Source: UBA4363 sp002393965
GTDB lineage: Bacteria; Bacteroidota; Bacteroidia; Bacteroidales; Paludibacteraceae
Assembly (NCBI GenBank): GCA_946542925.1
Contig: CAMNLA010000055.1
Span: 1-64,000 of the forward strand
Direction: 5' to 3'
Length of the DNA stretch: 64,000 nt
A model generated the notes under the pieces. The model had not been told where the DNA came from, did no database searches, and saw only the letters and a program-made list of their open reading frames with translations. Both the position numbers and the translations under genes were made by a program. Below, piece by piece: positions 7,834-15,596 of this stretch (the first letter of the stretch is position 1; each line of letters begins with the position of its first letter).

Positions 7834-8436
7834 TCAATATATTTCGTCAATCTTGTTAGTTTTCTTTGCATGTTCCATGCTAATCCAATAACGCTGATTA
7901 ATTCTGCGCCACAATCGATGCATCTTAGCCCAATATCTACTAAGAGCCCATGGGAAAAACTTTATGATGACATATATACCAAGAGGTATTAAGATGACGG
8001 TCATGAAACATAACATAGCAATCCCGAAGAACAATGTCCACCACAGGAAGACCCTAAAGGATAGATTTGCTAGTAGAAGGCCTTCATTCAACTCATCAAA
8101 CCTATCTTGCTCTTTTGGGTCATTATTGCTAACATACCACGGTTGCATAATGTTCCACCATGGACGATAATAGCCCGCAGTTGAATAACAGTCCCTCACA
8201 TCCGTACTATTGAGAGGAATCCCTCTACTCGGTTGTTCATAAGTTTTTTCACCTTGATCATTGCCGGTTTCTTTATTTGCCTCTTGCCGCGGAGTTGCAT
8301 TGTTTGTGTTTTCATTTGTTTCTGAGCTTTTATTATCTAACGGCTCACACTCGCTTGCTGGACATCCGCAATTAGGACAATCTTCCAAATTGCCATCAAA
8401 GATTTGTCCACATTCTGAACATTTTATAAGTGCCAT
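7834..8436 (-). CDS. Zinc-ribbon protein with paired C-terminal membrane helices
   Basis: Opens MALIKCSECGQIFDGNLEDCPNCGCP, the same four-cysteine ribbon as the three genes downstream. A 70-residue Asn/Glu-rich disordered linker follows, then a short domain with YYRPWWNIMQPWY, then two adjacent membrane helices (about 120-160) separated by a short turn. A basic, Trp/Arg-rich tail should return to the cytoplasm. Unlike its paralogs it has no large external domain. ATG at MALIKC is preferred over a TTG 12 bases earlier. It is the first zinc-ribbon gene of the cluster. Function unknown. Confidence 0.72.
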   Translation of the reverse strand: MALIKCSECGQIFDGNLEDCPNCGCPASECEPLDNKSSETNENTNNATPRQEANKETGNDQGEKTYEQPSRGIPLNSTDVRDCYSTAGYYRPWWNIMQPWYVSNNDPKEQDRFDELNEGLLLANLSFRVFLWWTLFFGIAMLCFMTVILIPLGIYVIIKFFPWALSRYWAKMHRLWRRINQRYWISMEHAKKTNKIDEIY

Positions 8437-8464
8437 AATTGAATACAATTAACCTCGTTAAAAA

Positions 8465-8935
8465 CTATTCTTTCATTTCCTCTGCCTTACGGTAAAACAT
8501 ATAGCATTTCTGTTTGTTGGGAGTATCAATTACCGTAAGCACTTCCATTGCCTTTGTGAAACCGATGGAGTTTTCTTTGATTATATCTGTGATTTCCTCA
8601 ACACTCTTTTCTTCTTTGACTTTCTCTGTCGTACGGATAATCGTCTCGCTACTTACCTGTACAAGCCCTCCGAGATATTGGCTCACTTGTCGTTGGCTCT
8701 TTACTTGAGCTATACGATTTCTTGCCGTTTCAGATTGGCCATTATTAGCAACAAGAACAACCGAAAGCAAATAGTTGTTGTCGTAGTCTGAGACAACTTT
8801 TACACCCTCAAAAGGCTCTGCCTTGTACATGCGTACAAGAAAATTCTTTAATGCTGTCCGCTCTTGGTCGTAGCTCTGTGCCATAGCCGTTATTCCAAGC
8901 GCAACACAGAAAATGGTTAATATAAACTTCTTCAT
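8465..8935 (-). CDS. Secreted LPP20-like small protein
   Basis: A clear signal peptide (MKKFILTIFCVALGITAMAQ) precedes about 136 mature residues. The middle (ETARNRIAQVKSQRQVSQYLGG, then a run of ETIIRTTEKVKEEKS) has the Ala/Arg/Gln helix followed by Thr-rich strands seen in LPP20-type envelope proteins. The assignment is by pattern only. Its start overlaps the stop of the gene upstream by four bases, which shows translational coupling. Probably periplasmic. No cysteine for lipidation is seen. Confidence 0.6.
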   Translation of the reverse strand: MKKFILTIFCVALGITAMAQSYDQERTALKNFLVRMYKAEPFEGVKVVSDYDNNYLLSVVLVANNGQSETARNRIAQVKSQRQVSQYLGGLVQVSSETIIRTTEKVKEEKSVEEITDIIKENSIGFTKAMEVLTVIDTPNKQKCYMFYRKAEEMKE

Positions 8936-9348
8936 AATGTTCTCTTGTAGTTAATCACGTTCTTTTCAAAATACTGCCAAAACTCTCTACTATATTCGCC
9001 CTTAATGGCATCCCAAGAGTTTTTGTATATTTGGTGATTGCAAGCAATCTGCATTCCCTCTAACCATAATTTCCAAACATTATCGGGTACGGTTCTGTCT
9101 TGCCATAAGTGATATTCCTCGCTACACAAATCAAAATACAACCGCATATGTCTTTTAGTTCTCGTATCAATCTTTGCTGTACCATTATATATGTCATCGG
9201 GCATATTCATGAATATGTCTTGATACCTGCGTGTGTACTCGGCAAACATTTGTAGTTTACGCTGTTTTGCATCTCGCTGTTGTGTAACGAGAATAGAAAC
9301 TATTGCTGCTATCAGCAATCCCAATTGAATGTAGTCTGCTATTTCCAT
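8932..9348 (-). CDS. Single-TM protein of unknown function
   Basis: Residues 7-23 form one membrane helix (YIQLGLLIAAIVSILVT). A basic stretch QQRDAKQRK and a helical, Trp/Tyr-rich cytoplasmic domain of about 110 residues follow (LYFDLCSEEYHLW, WLEGMQIACNHQIY). The layout recalls small DUF4760-like proteins, but I cannot confirm membership. The four-base overlap with the secreted protein downstream couples the two. Confidence 0.65.
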   Translation of the reverse strand: MEIADYIQLGLLIAAIVSILVTQQRDAKQRKLQMFAEYTRRYQDIFMNMPDDIYNGTAKIDTRTKRHMRLYFDLCSEEYHLWQDRTVPDNVWKLWLEGMQIACNHQIYKNSWDAIKGEYSREFWQYFEKNVINYKRTL

Positions 9349-9355
9349 ATTTAAT

Positions 9356-9595
9356 GTTTAATTTTTGTTTTTTGTATTCTTGAATGATTATTTCCATCTC
9401 TTCATCAGAAAACGAACTCGTTCCCGTTAGTTTGCCATAACCTTGGGGATACACTGTTTTCTTCCAACGTTCAAGAACTTTATAAAGCTCTTCTTCTCTT
9501 AGTGATAGTAATTTTTCCCACCGTGCATCAGTCCACCCATATTTAACTAAGGATTGAGGGACTTTTGTAGAAGTTGTGTTTGCAGAACCATCGTC
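9356..9595 (-). pseudogene. In-frame coding remnant directly after the LPP20-like gene stop
   Basis: Immediately past the TAA of the 492-aa gene, in the same frame, about 80 codons read as convincing protein: a Ser/Thr linker (GSANTTSTKVPQS), then KYGWTDARWEKLLSLREEEL, WKKTVYPQGYGKL and EEMEIIIQEYKKQK. No ATG precedes the conserved-looking part; a GTG at 9454 lies inside it. After QKLNI the frame runs into the start of the 138-aa gene and looks like chance translation. Either it is a gene that lost its start by recombination, or the stop is sometimes read through. Confidence 0.5.
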
Positions 9596-11074
9596 TTATT
9601 CACTATTTTTTAGAGCAACATGAATACCTGTAATTTTTTCAAGGTCACTAAGATCATAAATCATTTCAACAGGAATCTCTACAAAAATTTCATTTGGCTT
9701 CACTAAATGCCAATTCACCTTTCTTTCATATTCATGTAATTCCTCACCATTATCTCTATCTCTTATGATATAACCCGAACTGCCTTCATATACAAACATA
9801 TAGTTATATACAGTGAATTTCGTCATTGTATTTTCATACGGCACCATAAATTCACCAAGATAACCACCACCTCCATATTGCAAAGCAGGCCTTGCTAAAC
9901 TACTTTCACGGGTAACGTATAGGCCACCATCAGCATAAAATCGACCACCTTGCCTGGAGTAATAGCCTTTCTTATTTTCTACTATTTTTAGATTATATGT
10001 ACCAATGTCATCATATACCATAATCCTATCGAACAATATATTTAATACCTTGTCATATATGTATCTATAACCACCTATTCCACCAATTGCTTCCTTTTTG
10101 TGTTGTAATTCTTGTATATGTTTTGCATTGTCATTAAATTTTAAGCATATATTGAACCTTACTGCATATACTTCACTGCCAAATCCAAATTTCCTTTCAT
10201 AATCGGATCTTCTCTTTGGTTCTTTCATGTCTGTTATTACACAATCGAAACTATTGGCTAATAATTTCAATTGCATCTCCGTGATATTTCTAATTGCAAT
10301 TCTTTTATTCTCCTCATTCAACTTTTGAATACGAACATTTGCTGAAAAAGTAGCACCTGCAAGTTCCGTAGAAGCCCCTTTTTGTTTTACGTAAGTGATA
10401 AGTTTCTGTGGGGTTACAAGTGCCTTTACAACTACATAGAATCTTCCTCCTACCTCCTTTTCTGACAAATAGGTGTACTTTTTTACAATGCCTGTAGATA
10501 TAGAAACGATTTCGTCTTTCACCAATTCATCATTAAGAATTTTGGTATTAGATGAAACCATTGTACCATACACTTGTTCCAAGGCACTACGTAGAGCAGA
10601 AAGTGTAGCTTTTTCCTTAGTGGGACCATCGCCTGTAACAACAAGTTCTACATCGCCTGGCGTATTATCTGAAACCGAAGGAGATAACTGTCTTGACTCT
10701 TCTCCACTATTTGCGCTTCTTTTCGACGATTTTTCTGTTTTTCTGCTATTATTGTTTTGATCTTGTTTCATGAACGGATTACTGTATTCTCTACGAGTAC
10801 TTCCATTTCTTTGATACTGTGAAGAACTTTGTCTAAATCTCGAAAAAAAAGTATCCTGAGTTCTTTGATTCTGTGAGGAACTCTGCCTATACCTTGAAGG
10901 ATAGGCATTTTGAGTTCTTTGATTCTGTGTGGAACTTTGCCTATATCTTGAAGGATAGGCATTCTGCCTAGTTGGTTGATAATCTTGTGCTGAGATGTCT
11001 GCTAAAAAAGGCACAGATATCAACAAACACACGACAAATCTCTTAGCACTTAATATAAAGAATTGTTTTACCAT
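9596..11074 (-). CDS. Secreted repeat-bearing protein with LPP20/FlgT-like domain
   Basis: A signal peptide (cleavage about residue 29, SAQ) leads into three 18-residue repeats of the type NAYPSRYRQSSTQNQRTQ (38-91), then a Ser/Lys-rich linker to about 140. Residues about 145-235 (VELVVTGDGPTKEKATLSALRSALEQVYG and onward to FYVVVKALV) resemble the N-terminal domain of FlgT and LPP20-like envelope proteins. The C-terminal 250 residues are beta-rich and unassigned. Its first codons overlap the end of the preceding gene by seven bases. Probably periplasmic or on the outer membrane. Function unknown. Confidence 0.7.
   Translation of the reverse strand: MVKQFFILSAKRFVVCLLISVPFLADISAQDYQPTRQNAYPSRYRQSSTQNQRTQNAYPSRYRQSSSQNQRTQDTFFSRFRQSSSQYQRNGSTRREYSNPFMKQDQNNNSRKTEKSSKRSANSGEESRQLSPSVSDNTPGDVELVVTGDGPTKEKATLSALRSALEQVYGTMVSSNTKILNDELVKDEIVSISTGIVKKYTYLSEKEVGGRFYVVVKALVTPQKLITYVKQKGASTELAGATFSANVRIQKLNEENKRIAIRNITEMQLKLLANSFDCVITDMKEPKRRSDYERKFGFGSEVYAVRFNICLKFNDNAKHIQELQHKKEAIGGIGGYRYIYDKVLNILFDRIMVYDDIGTYNLKIVENKKGYYSRQGGRFYADGGLYVTRESSLARPALQYGGGGYLGEFMVPYENTMTKFTVYNYMFVYEGSSGYIIRDRDNGEELHEYERKVNWHLVKPNEIFVEIPVEMIYDLSDLEKITGIHVALKNSE
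10802..10963 (-). repeat. Three 54-bp tandem repeats within a coding region
   Basis: Three 54-base units encode NAYPSRYRQSS(T/S)QNQRTQ, the third one diverged (DTFFSRFRQSSSQYQRN). The reading frame is kept and the copy number could vary by slippage. They lie just after the signal peptide, a place where a low-complexity spacer would be exposed in the periplasm or at the surface. Confidence 0.85.
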
Positions 11075-12087
11075 AATATAATACGATTATAATTTACGAT
11101 TCTTGTTACTACTTTGGGTTGATTCATGGCATAAGTCATTGCCACATCCCTTGCTGCTTTAAGATACATCCTTTGGGTTTGCACTCGGTCTTCATATTCT
11201 TTGACATGCTGATCCCATTGACGTTTTTCACGCTCAATACCATCTTGATACACTTGCATTTGATGTTCCCACTCCCTGCGGTCAATCTCGTTCATCTTGG
11301 CTGTGATTTCGCGCATTAAGGATGTCGCTTGCGGTTGACACGATGCGGCAAAATTGATTTGAGAAAGTAAACGTGTGGCTTCTCTTGCGCCTTCTCTCGT
11401 CGGATTTTTAGCCCATACTGCACGGGCTTGGTTCAAAAACTCTGCCCCTCTTGCTTCTACCATATCAGTGTAAATTGGAGCTGCAATCCGTGCTGCTTCT
11501 TCAAAGCAATCAGTACACACATCAGGAATTGAAGCCAACAGCATTAGTGCATCTTCATAGTTTTGCAGGGAGGCTTGTTTTTTAGCCTCTGTAATTAAAT
11601 CTTCACAATGCGTCTGATAATATCCCAATACCTTCTCTTTTCCCTCTCGGATAAAAGCGGTGATAGCAGTGCTCTTTGGGTTGATGTTCTTGAAAGCGGA
11701 AATAAACGATTTCTCATAACTCTGTCCCACACCAATTGCTGAAATAGTGAGTTGAGAGTAAACCTTGTCTTCTTCAATATCTCCCAACATCAATGTAATA
11801 TCCAACTTCTGCGAAATGCGTTGAGGCGGACCTGCTACAATGTCTTTTGAAATTACATTTATCTTTGCCGTAAGAACAAAACGAACAAAATTCTCATTGT
11901 CGGCAATGCCATTGGCCGTAATTATCTGCGAAAGTTTTGTCGTCAGCAATTTGTGCGCCTCGTAGGGGAGGTCTTCATTTTCGGGAACGTATGCATGAAT
12001 TATTATACGTCCCACATCGTCTAATCTGTCTTGAGCCTGTACCAATATTGGACAGAGCAGAGCCAATATCAAACATATCTTTTTCAT
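11068..12087 (-). CDS. Secreted protein, LPP20-operon partner, coiled-coil C-terminus
   Basis: A signal peptide (MKKICLILALLCPILVQAQ) is followed by an N-terminal domain of about 150 residues that looks like the CsgG/TolB-type nucleotide-free fold of envelope regulators (VGRIIIHAYVPENEDLP, KLLTTKLSQIITANG). A TPR-like helical part with CTDC comes next, then a charged coiled coil (about 255-305; REWEHQMQVYQDGIEREKRQW). The fold suggestion is tentative. Twelve bases separate it from the gene upstream and it overlaps the one downstream, so the three secreted proteins are made together. Confidence 0.65.
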   Translation of the reverse strand: MKKICLILALLCPILVQAQDRLDDVGRIIIHAYVPENEDLPYEAHKLLTTKLSQIITANGIADNENFVRFVLTAKINVISKDIVAGPPQRISQKLDITLMLGDIEEDKVYSQLTISAIGVGQSYEKSFISAFKNINPKSTAITAFIREGKEKVLGYYQTHCEDLITEAKKQASLQNYEDALMLLASIPDVCTDCFEEAARIAAPIYTDMVEARGAEFLNQARAVWAKNPTREGAREATRLLSQINFAASCQPQATSLMREITAKMNEIDRREWEHQMQVYQDGIEREKRQWDQHVKEYEDRVQTQRMYLKAARDVAMTYAMNQPKVVTRIVNYNRIILW

Positions 12088-12099
12088 AATGGTACGTTT

Positions 12100-13053
12100 T
12101 TATTTTTCGCCTAATACAAGTATCGCTTCTCCCAATCCTCGCATCATTAACTTTGAAGGGATGTTGAAAGGTGCTGCATTGAGATACTTTTGCAGTCCTC
12201 TTGTGAAGCTGCGGGCATCCATCGCCACACCATTCTCATTCTTCAACGGGATCATTACTTGCTCAAACTGAGCAAAGTTTTCCGATGCGTCCGAAAGGTT
12301 GTATTGCTGCCTAATGGTGTTTTTGGTCAACCATTGTTGGATATGTCCCAACAGCTCTTCGTTGGCAAACTCGCTTTCCAAATCCCCATCCCAATTATCC
12401 CATGTGCGGATGGTAAGGATTATTTCTCGCCCACTTGATTTCATGTTGGAATAGAATACGTCAAGTTGCTTATCGAAAGGCTTGATATGTTTCTGTACCG
12501 CTGTTTGCAGTTGTAAAGGAATAGCATTCCCTGTTCTGCTCTCTGTGGCAGTTGAGGTAGCAATGCGCTTGCTTGTATAAGCGTCAAAAGCTTCTAATGT
12601 AAATGAAATGGTGGAGGAATTGACAACCCAACCAAGCTGTATGATAATATCTGCTTTTGCTTTACGTTTCAATACATCTAAAGGACTTTCGGTAAGTTGC
12701 GCTCTACTTGACTTGCTAAAGGTTACGTTGTCTTCAGCAGTACGTGCGGAAATGTTCTTCAACTCCATTTCTGCATCTTTGAGGCTATACCCAAGATTGG
12801 TAAGAAGTTCACCCACCTTACTTATAACGGGCCCCAACTCAATATCTTCTTGAAAAGCCTGTTTATAGTTGGGTATGCGTTCCATCACTCCCTGATTGTC
12901 AAATTCCATTGTGAAATAGCGTTGAGTACACCAATTATCCGATGGCAGAATCATCAGTGTCGGCTTCTTCTGCGCCCACATTGAGGCACATAAAACGAAA
13001 GAGAAGGACAAAGCCAATCCTAATCTTCTAAGATAAACCGCAAATTCGTTCAT
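12100..13053 (-). CDS. Secreted DUF6175-like protein
   Basis: After an N-terminal hydrophobic signal (LGLALSFSFVLCASMWAQ) comes KKPTLMILPSDNWCTQRYF. I associate this opening with the Bacteroidetes family DUF6175, from memory and without a search. The rest alternates strands and helices (KADIIIQLGWVVNSSTISFTLEAFDAY; REIILTIRTWDNWDGDLE) and ends GLGEAILVLGEK. It is the first gene of the island's minus-strand cluster, so it would be expressed first. Base composition is closer to the chromosome than that of the zinc-ribbon genes, hinting that the island was assembled from more than one source. Confidence 0.65.
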   Translation of the reverse strand: MNEFAVYLRRLGLALSFSFVLCASMWAQKKPTLMILPSDNWCTQRYFTMEFDNQGVMERIPNYKQAFQEDIELGPVISKVGELLTNLGYSLKDAEMELKNISARTAEDNVTFSKSSRAQLTESPLDVLKRKAKADIIIQLGWVVNSSTISFTLEAFDAYTSKRIATSTATESRTGNAIPLQLQTAVQKHIKPFDKQLDVFYSNMKSSGREIILTIRTWDNWDGDLESEFANEELLGHIQQWLTKNTIRQQYNLSDASENFAQFEQVMIPLKNENGVAMDARSFTRGLQKYLNAAPFNIPSKLMMRGLGEAILVLGEK

Positions 13054-13445
13054 TGCTTCTCGTTTTATGCACCCATGACCCGAAAGTGCTGTTGCTATTT
13101 TTGAAGTTTAGGCATAAAAAGAAAAGCGGGGTCAACATCTTCTCATCCGCTGCGTAAGGTTGGACTCCTCGTAATACAGATAAGTAGAATAGAGACTCCG
13201 CTTGGCTGTATCTCGCTTGTTCACGAATACACACCAAGAGAGCGTCTTTCTTACTCATTCCTATATTACTTTTGTAAGTGTCCAATTTACGCAGTAGGAA
13301 TAAGCGAAATGCGCTTCTTCAATATGTCTGTCAAAGCCTATTGGCAATATGACGGAGCCAAGATACGCAATTTCTTGGAAAGACGCTCAATGTCGGGTTA
13401 ATTATCGGGCGGTTTTGGGTGAGTTTTTGGGTGAAATATAAATAA
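13054..13445. other. Non-coding right end of the island
   Basis: No convincing gene is seen. An 85-codon minus-strand frame (13028-13285, best start ATG at 13258) is possible but has no family signature. A near-consensus minus promoter, attg-N22-tatcttgg (13401-13368), could drive the island cluster. Two tttttgggtg-type words at about 13423-13440 resemble ttttgggtg at about 3763, which lies beyond the left junction. No integrase gene or clear remnant is present. Confidence 0.4.
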
Positions 13446-13450
13446 AATAT

Positions 13451-13485
13451 CGCTATAACTTTCTGATCATCAGATTGTTATAGCG
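13451..13485 (-). terminator. Terminator of tRNA-Ser
   Basis: cgctataac pairs with gttatagcg, and an inner palindrome ctgatcatcag extends the structure. On the minus strand it begins 10 bases after the tRNA 3' end and is followed by an AT-rich tail with a T-run. It lies inside the island, so the element brought its own terminator. Confidence 0.7.
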
Positions 13486-13493
13486 ATTTCTTT

Positions 13494-13508
13494 GCGGAGA
13501 GAGAGGGA
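13494..13508. repeat. Right attachment-site repeat at tRNA-Ser 3' end
   Basis: Identical to 3862-3876. It spans the base after the discriminator, the discriminator G, the acceptor 3' strand and the edge of the T-stem of tRNA-Ser, so the insertion kept the tRNA intact. Confidence 0.75.
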
Positions 13509-13581
13509 TTCGAACCCTCGGTACGATTGCTCGCACGTCGGCTTAGCAAGCCGGTGGTTTCAGCCACTCACCCATCTCTCC
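13495..13581 (-). tRNA. tRNA-Ser(GCT)
   Basis: The 87-base gene folds as a class II tRNA. The acceptor is GGAGAGA/TCTCTCC with discriminator G, the anticodon stem CGGCTTGCTAAGCCG carries GCT, a long variable arm is present, and the T-loop is TTCGAAT. No CCA is encoded. It reads AGC/AGU serine codons. Its 3' end is the integration site of the island to the left. Confidence 0.95.
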
Positions 13582-13672
13582 TTGAGATAAAAAAACGTGG
13601 GTGTCGTTTCTGACAGGGAGAAAAGGGTCTCCCCAAGGCGCAAACGGAGTGTACTCCCCCGAATTGCGGATG

Positions 13673-13704
13673 CAAATGTACGTATTCTTTTCTTAATTCT
13701 CAAA
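13673..13704 (-). promoter_or_regulatory. tRNA-Ser promoter
   Basis: On the minus strand TTTG (13704-13701), 20 bases, then TACATTTG (13680-13673) match the Bacteroidetes -33/-7 consensus exactly. The start of transcription would lie near 13666, about 85 bases before the mature tRNA. Confidence 0.75.
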
Positions 13705-13714
13705 ATTGTTTTAT

Positions 13715-13722
13715 TACTTTTG
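13715..13722 (+). promoter_or_regulatory. mltG -7 element
   Basis: TACTTTTG matches TAnnTTTG and ends 20 bases before the mltG ATG, implying a very short leader. No good -33 box is seen. It sits back-to-back with the tRNA-Ser promoter, whose -33 box is only 11 bases away. Confidence 0.5.
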
Positions 13723-13742
13723 CGAGTAATTTTTTAGTTTCT

Positions 13743-14783
13743 ATGAGAAAGGTTCTGAAGATTGTTTTGTTTGTGGTGGGCGTGATAGTGTTGTGCGGTG
13801 TCGTGTTTTCGTGTATGGCCCTTGGTTCGTGTGTGTCGGTGCCTGAGGGGAGCAAGCCGGATCGGCTCTGTGTCTATCCCGGCGCAACGACAGAGGATGT
13901 GATGGATTCGCTGTCGCAGAAAGGTACGCTTGACTACGGATTCGTCGTTCGTACGGTCTTCACGATGGTAGGTTCCCGCTACGGCGGTTTCCGTGCCGGC
14001 AGTTACGAACTCACCAACGGGATTTCGCCTCTGCGTCTCGCCCTAAACGTGGCCAGAGGTTATCAGACGCCGGTACGCGTCTCGTTCAATAATATCCGTA
14101 CGAAGGAGCAACTCTGTGCACGCCTTGCGTCTTCCCTCCTACTCGACTCCGCCGACGTGGCAAAGGTCCTGGCGTCCGACTCGCTGCAGAAAGCCTATGG
14201 TCTGGACTCGACCACGATGTTGTGTATCTTCCTGCCGGACACGTATGAGTTCTACTGGACCGTGACACCCGTTGCGCTACTGGACAAGTTCCACAAGGCA
14301 TATACGGACTTCTGGACTCCGGCGCGCACTCAGAAAGCCAGGCGGGCGGGCCTGACGCCGCCGCAAGCGATGACACTCGCCTCGATCGTCGAGGAGGAGA
14401 GCAACCTGCGTGAGGAGCAGCCCCGCATTGCGGGTCTGTACCTGAACCGCCTGCACAAAGGAATGAAACTGCAAGCCGACCCGACGGTCAAGTTTGCCAC
14501 GGGGGATTTCACGTTGCGGAGGATCCTGCTGGAGCACATCAACGCCACGCGGAACAACCCGTACAACACGTATACCCACACCGGACTGCCCCCAGGCCCG
14601 ATACGCATTCCGTCCAAGTCGACCATCGAAGCCGTGTTGCAATACGAGCAGCATGATTATCTGTTCATGTGTGCGAAAGGTGCCGGTCTGCCCGGTCACA
14701 ACTTCACCGTGACCTACGGCGAGCATCAGAAGAATGCGGCGTCGTACCAACAAGGTCTGGACCGTCGCGGCATCCGAAAGTAG
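13743..14783 (+). CDS. mltG: Endolytic murein transglycosylase MltG
   Basis: MltG cuts nascent glycan strands inside the chain and sets strand length during wall growth. The 346-aa protein has one N-terminal membrane anchor (about 5-28), a LysM-like region, and the YceG catalytic domain. The catalytic glutamate is E217 in the ASIVEEES motif. Other family signatures are LQADPTVKFATG, NPYNTYTHTGLPPGPI and the C-terminal HNFTVTYGEH. It is followed after 29 bases by the TRIC-type channel gene. It is the first chromosomal gene right of the island. Confidence 0.95.
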   Translation: MRKVLKIVLFVVGVIVLCGVVFSCMALGSCVSVPEGSKPDRLCVYPGATTEDVMDSLSQKGTLDYGFVVRTVFTMVGSRYGGFRAGSYELTNGISPLRLALNVARGYQTPVRVSFNNIRTKEQLCARLASSLLLDSADVAKVLASDSLQKAYGLDSTTMLCIFLPDTYEFYWTVTPVALLDKFHKAYTDFWTPARTQKARRAGLTPPQAMTLASIVEEESNLREEQPRIAGLYLNRLHKGMKLQADPTVKFATGDFTLRRILLEHINATRNNPYNTYTHTGLPPGPIRIPSKSTIEAVLQYEQHDYLFMCAKGAGLPGHNFTVTYGEHQKNAASYQQGLDRRGIRK

Positions 14784-14812
14784 CCTCTCACCTACCCTAA
14801 AGATAACAGAGA

Positions 14813-15454
14813 ATGTCCATCTCCTTCATTGACATCATTGACTACATCGGTACGTTTGCCTTCGCCATATCCGGATTGCGGATGGCGGCTATCAAGCATT
14901 TCGACTGGTTCGGTGCCTTCGTCGTGGGACTGGTAACGGCTGTGGGCGGCGGCACGATGAGAGACGTCTGTCTGGGTCGCACACCCTTCTGGATGGAAGA
15001 CGGGACCTATCTCGTCTGGACAGGAACTGCCTTTCTCTTTGCGGTCCTATTTCGCAAGCACCTCTTCCGTTTCAACAACACGTTCTTCATCTTCGACACG
15101 ATCGGTCTGGGGCTATTCGTAGTCGTCGGTTTCCAGAAGGCCATCGATGCGGGATGTACGCAGTGGGTTGCCATCATCATGGGTACGATGACCGGAGCCG
15201 CCGGCGGTGTCTTCCGCGACATTCTGCTGGCTCAGGTACCGCTGATATTCAGGAAGGAGATCTATGCGATGGCATGCGTCATCGGCGGGTTGGTGTATAT
15301 GGGCTGCAACTTCCTCGGTCTGGGTCTGACAACGACGCAACTGGCAGCCGCCGGCAGTGTGATCCTGACCCGTCTGCTTGCCATGAGGTTTGACATCGGC
15401 CTGCCGCTGCTGACCGAGTACCGCGACGGGGACCGCAGCGAAGAAGAGGAATGA
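14813..15454 (+). CDS. TRIC-type (UPF0126/YadS) cation channel
   Basis: A 213-aa membrane protein with about seven helices. It is built from two related halves, each opening with a Gly-rich signature: IDYIGTFAFAISGLRMAA, and later GTMTGAAGGVFRDILL. The motif GLVTAVGGGTMRDVCLGRTPFW is typical of the bacterial trimeric intracellular cation channel family. A homotrimer in the inner membrane conducting monovalent cations is expected from the family. It is probably co-transcribed with mltG. The C-terminus is acidic and short. Confidence 0.9.
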   Translation: MSISFIDIIDYIGTFAFAISGLRMAAIKHFDWFGAFVVGLVTAVGGGTMRDVCLGRTPFWMEDGTYLVWTGTAFLFAVLFRKHLFRFNNTFFIFDTIGLGLFVVVGFQKAIDAGCTQWVAIIMGTMTGAAGGVFRDILLAQVPLIFRKEIYAMACVIGGLVYMGCNFLGLGLTTTQLAAAGSVILTRLLAMRFDIGLPLLTEYRDGDRSEEEE

Positions 15455-15551
15455 CGGACGGGCTTACTGAAAAATTCCATTTTGCAAGGTGCGAAAGGGC
15501 ATCCCGCTGAACATTCGACAGCGATAAAGCGTCGTTGTATAAAAAAAAGAT

Positions 15552-15559
15552 TATCTTTG
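15552..15559 (+). promoter_or_regulatory. -7 element of the oad operon
   Basis: TATCTTTG is a full match to the Bacteroidetes -7 box, 37 bases before the oadG start. No -33 TTTG at normal spacing is seen. Expected to start the oadGAB transcript. Confidence 0.5.
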
Positions 15560-15596
15560 TCGGAATGAAAATAACAAAATGAAAGTTCTGTAGCGT

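Noticed and set aside
13028..13285. 85-codon minus-strand frame before the DUF6175-like gene
   Set aside because: It overlaps the next gene by 26 bases, needs a TTG or internal ATG, and has no recognisable domain.
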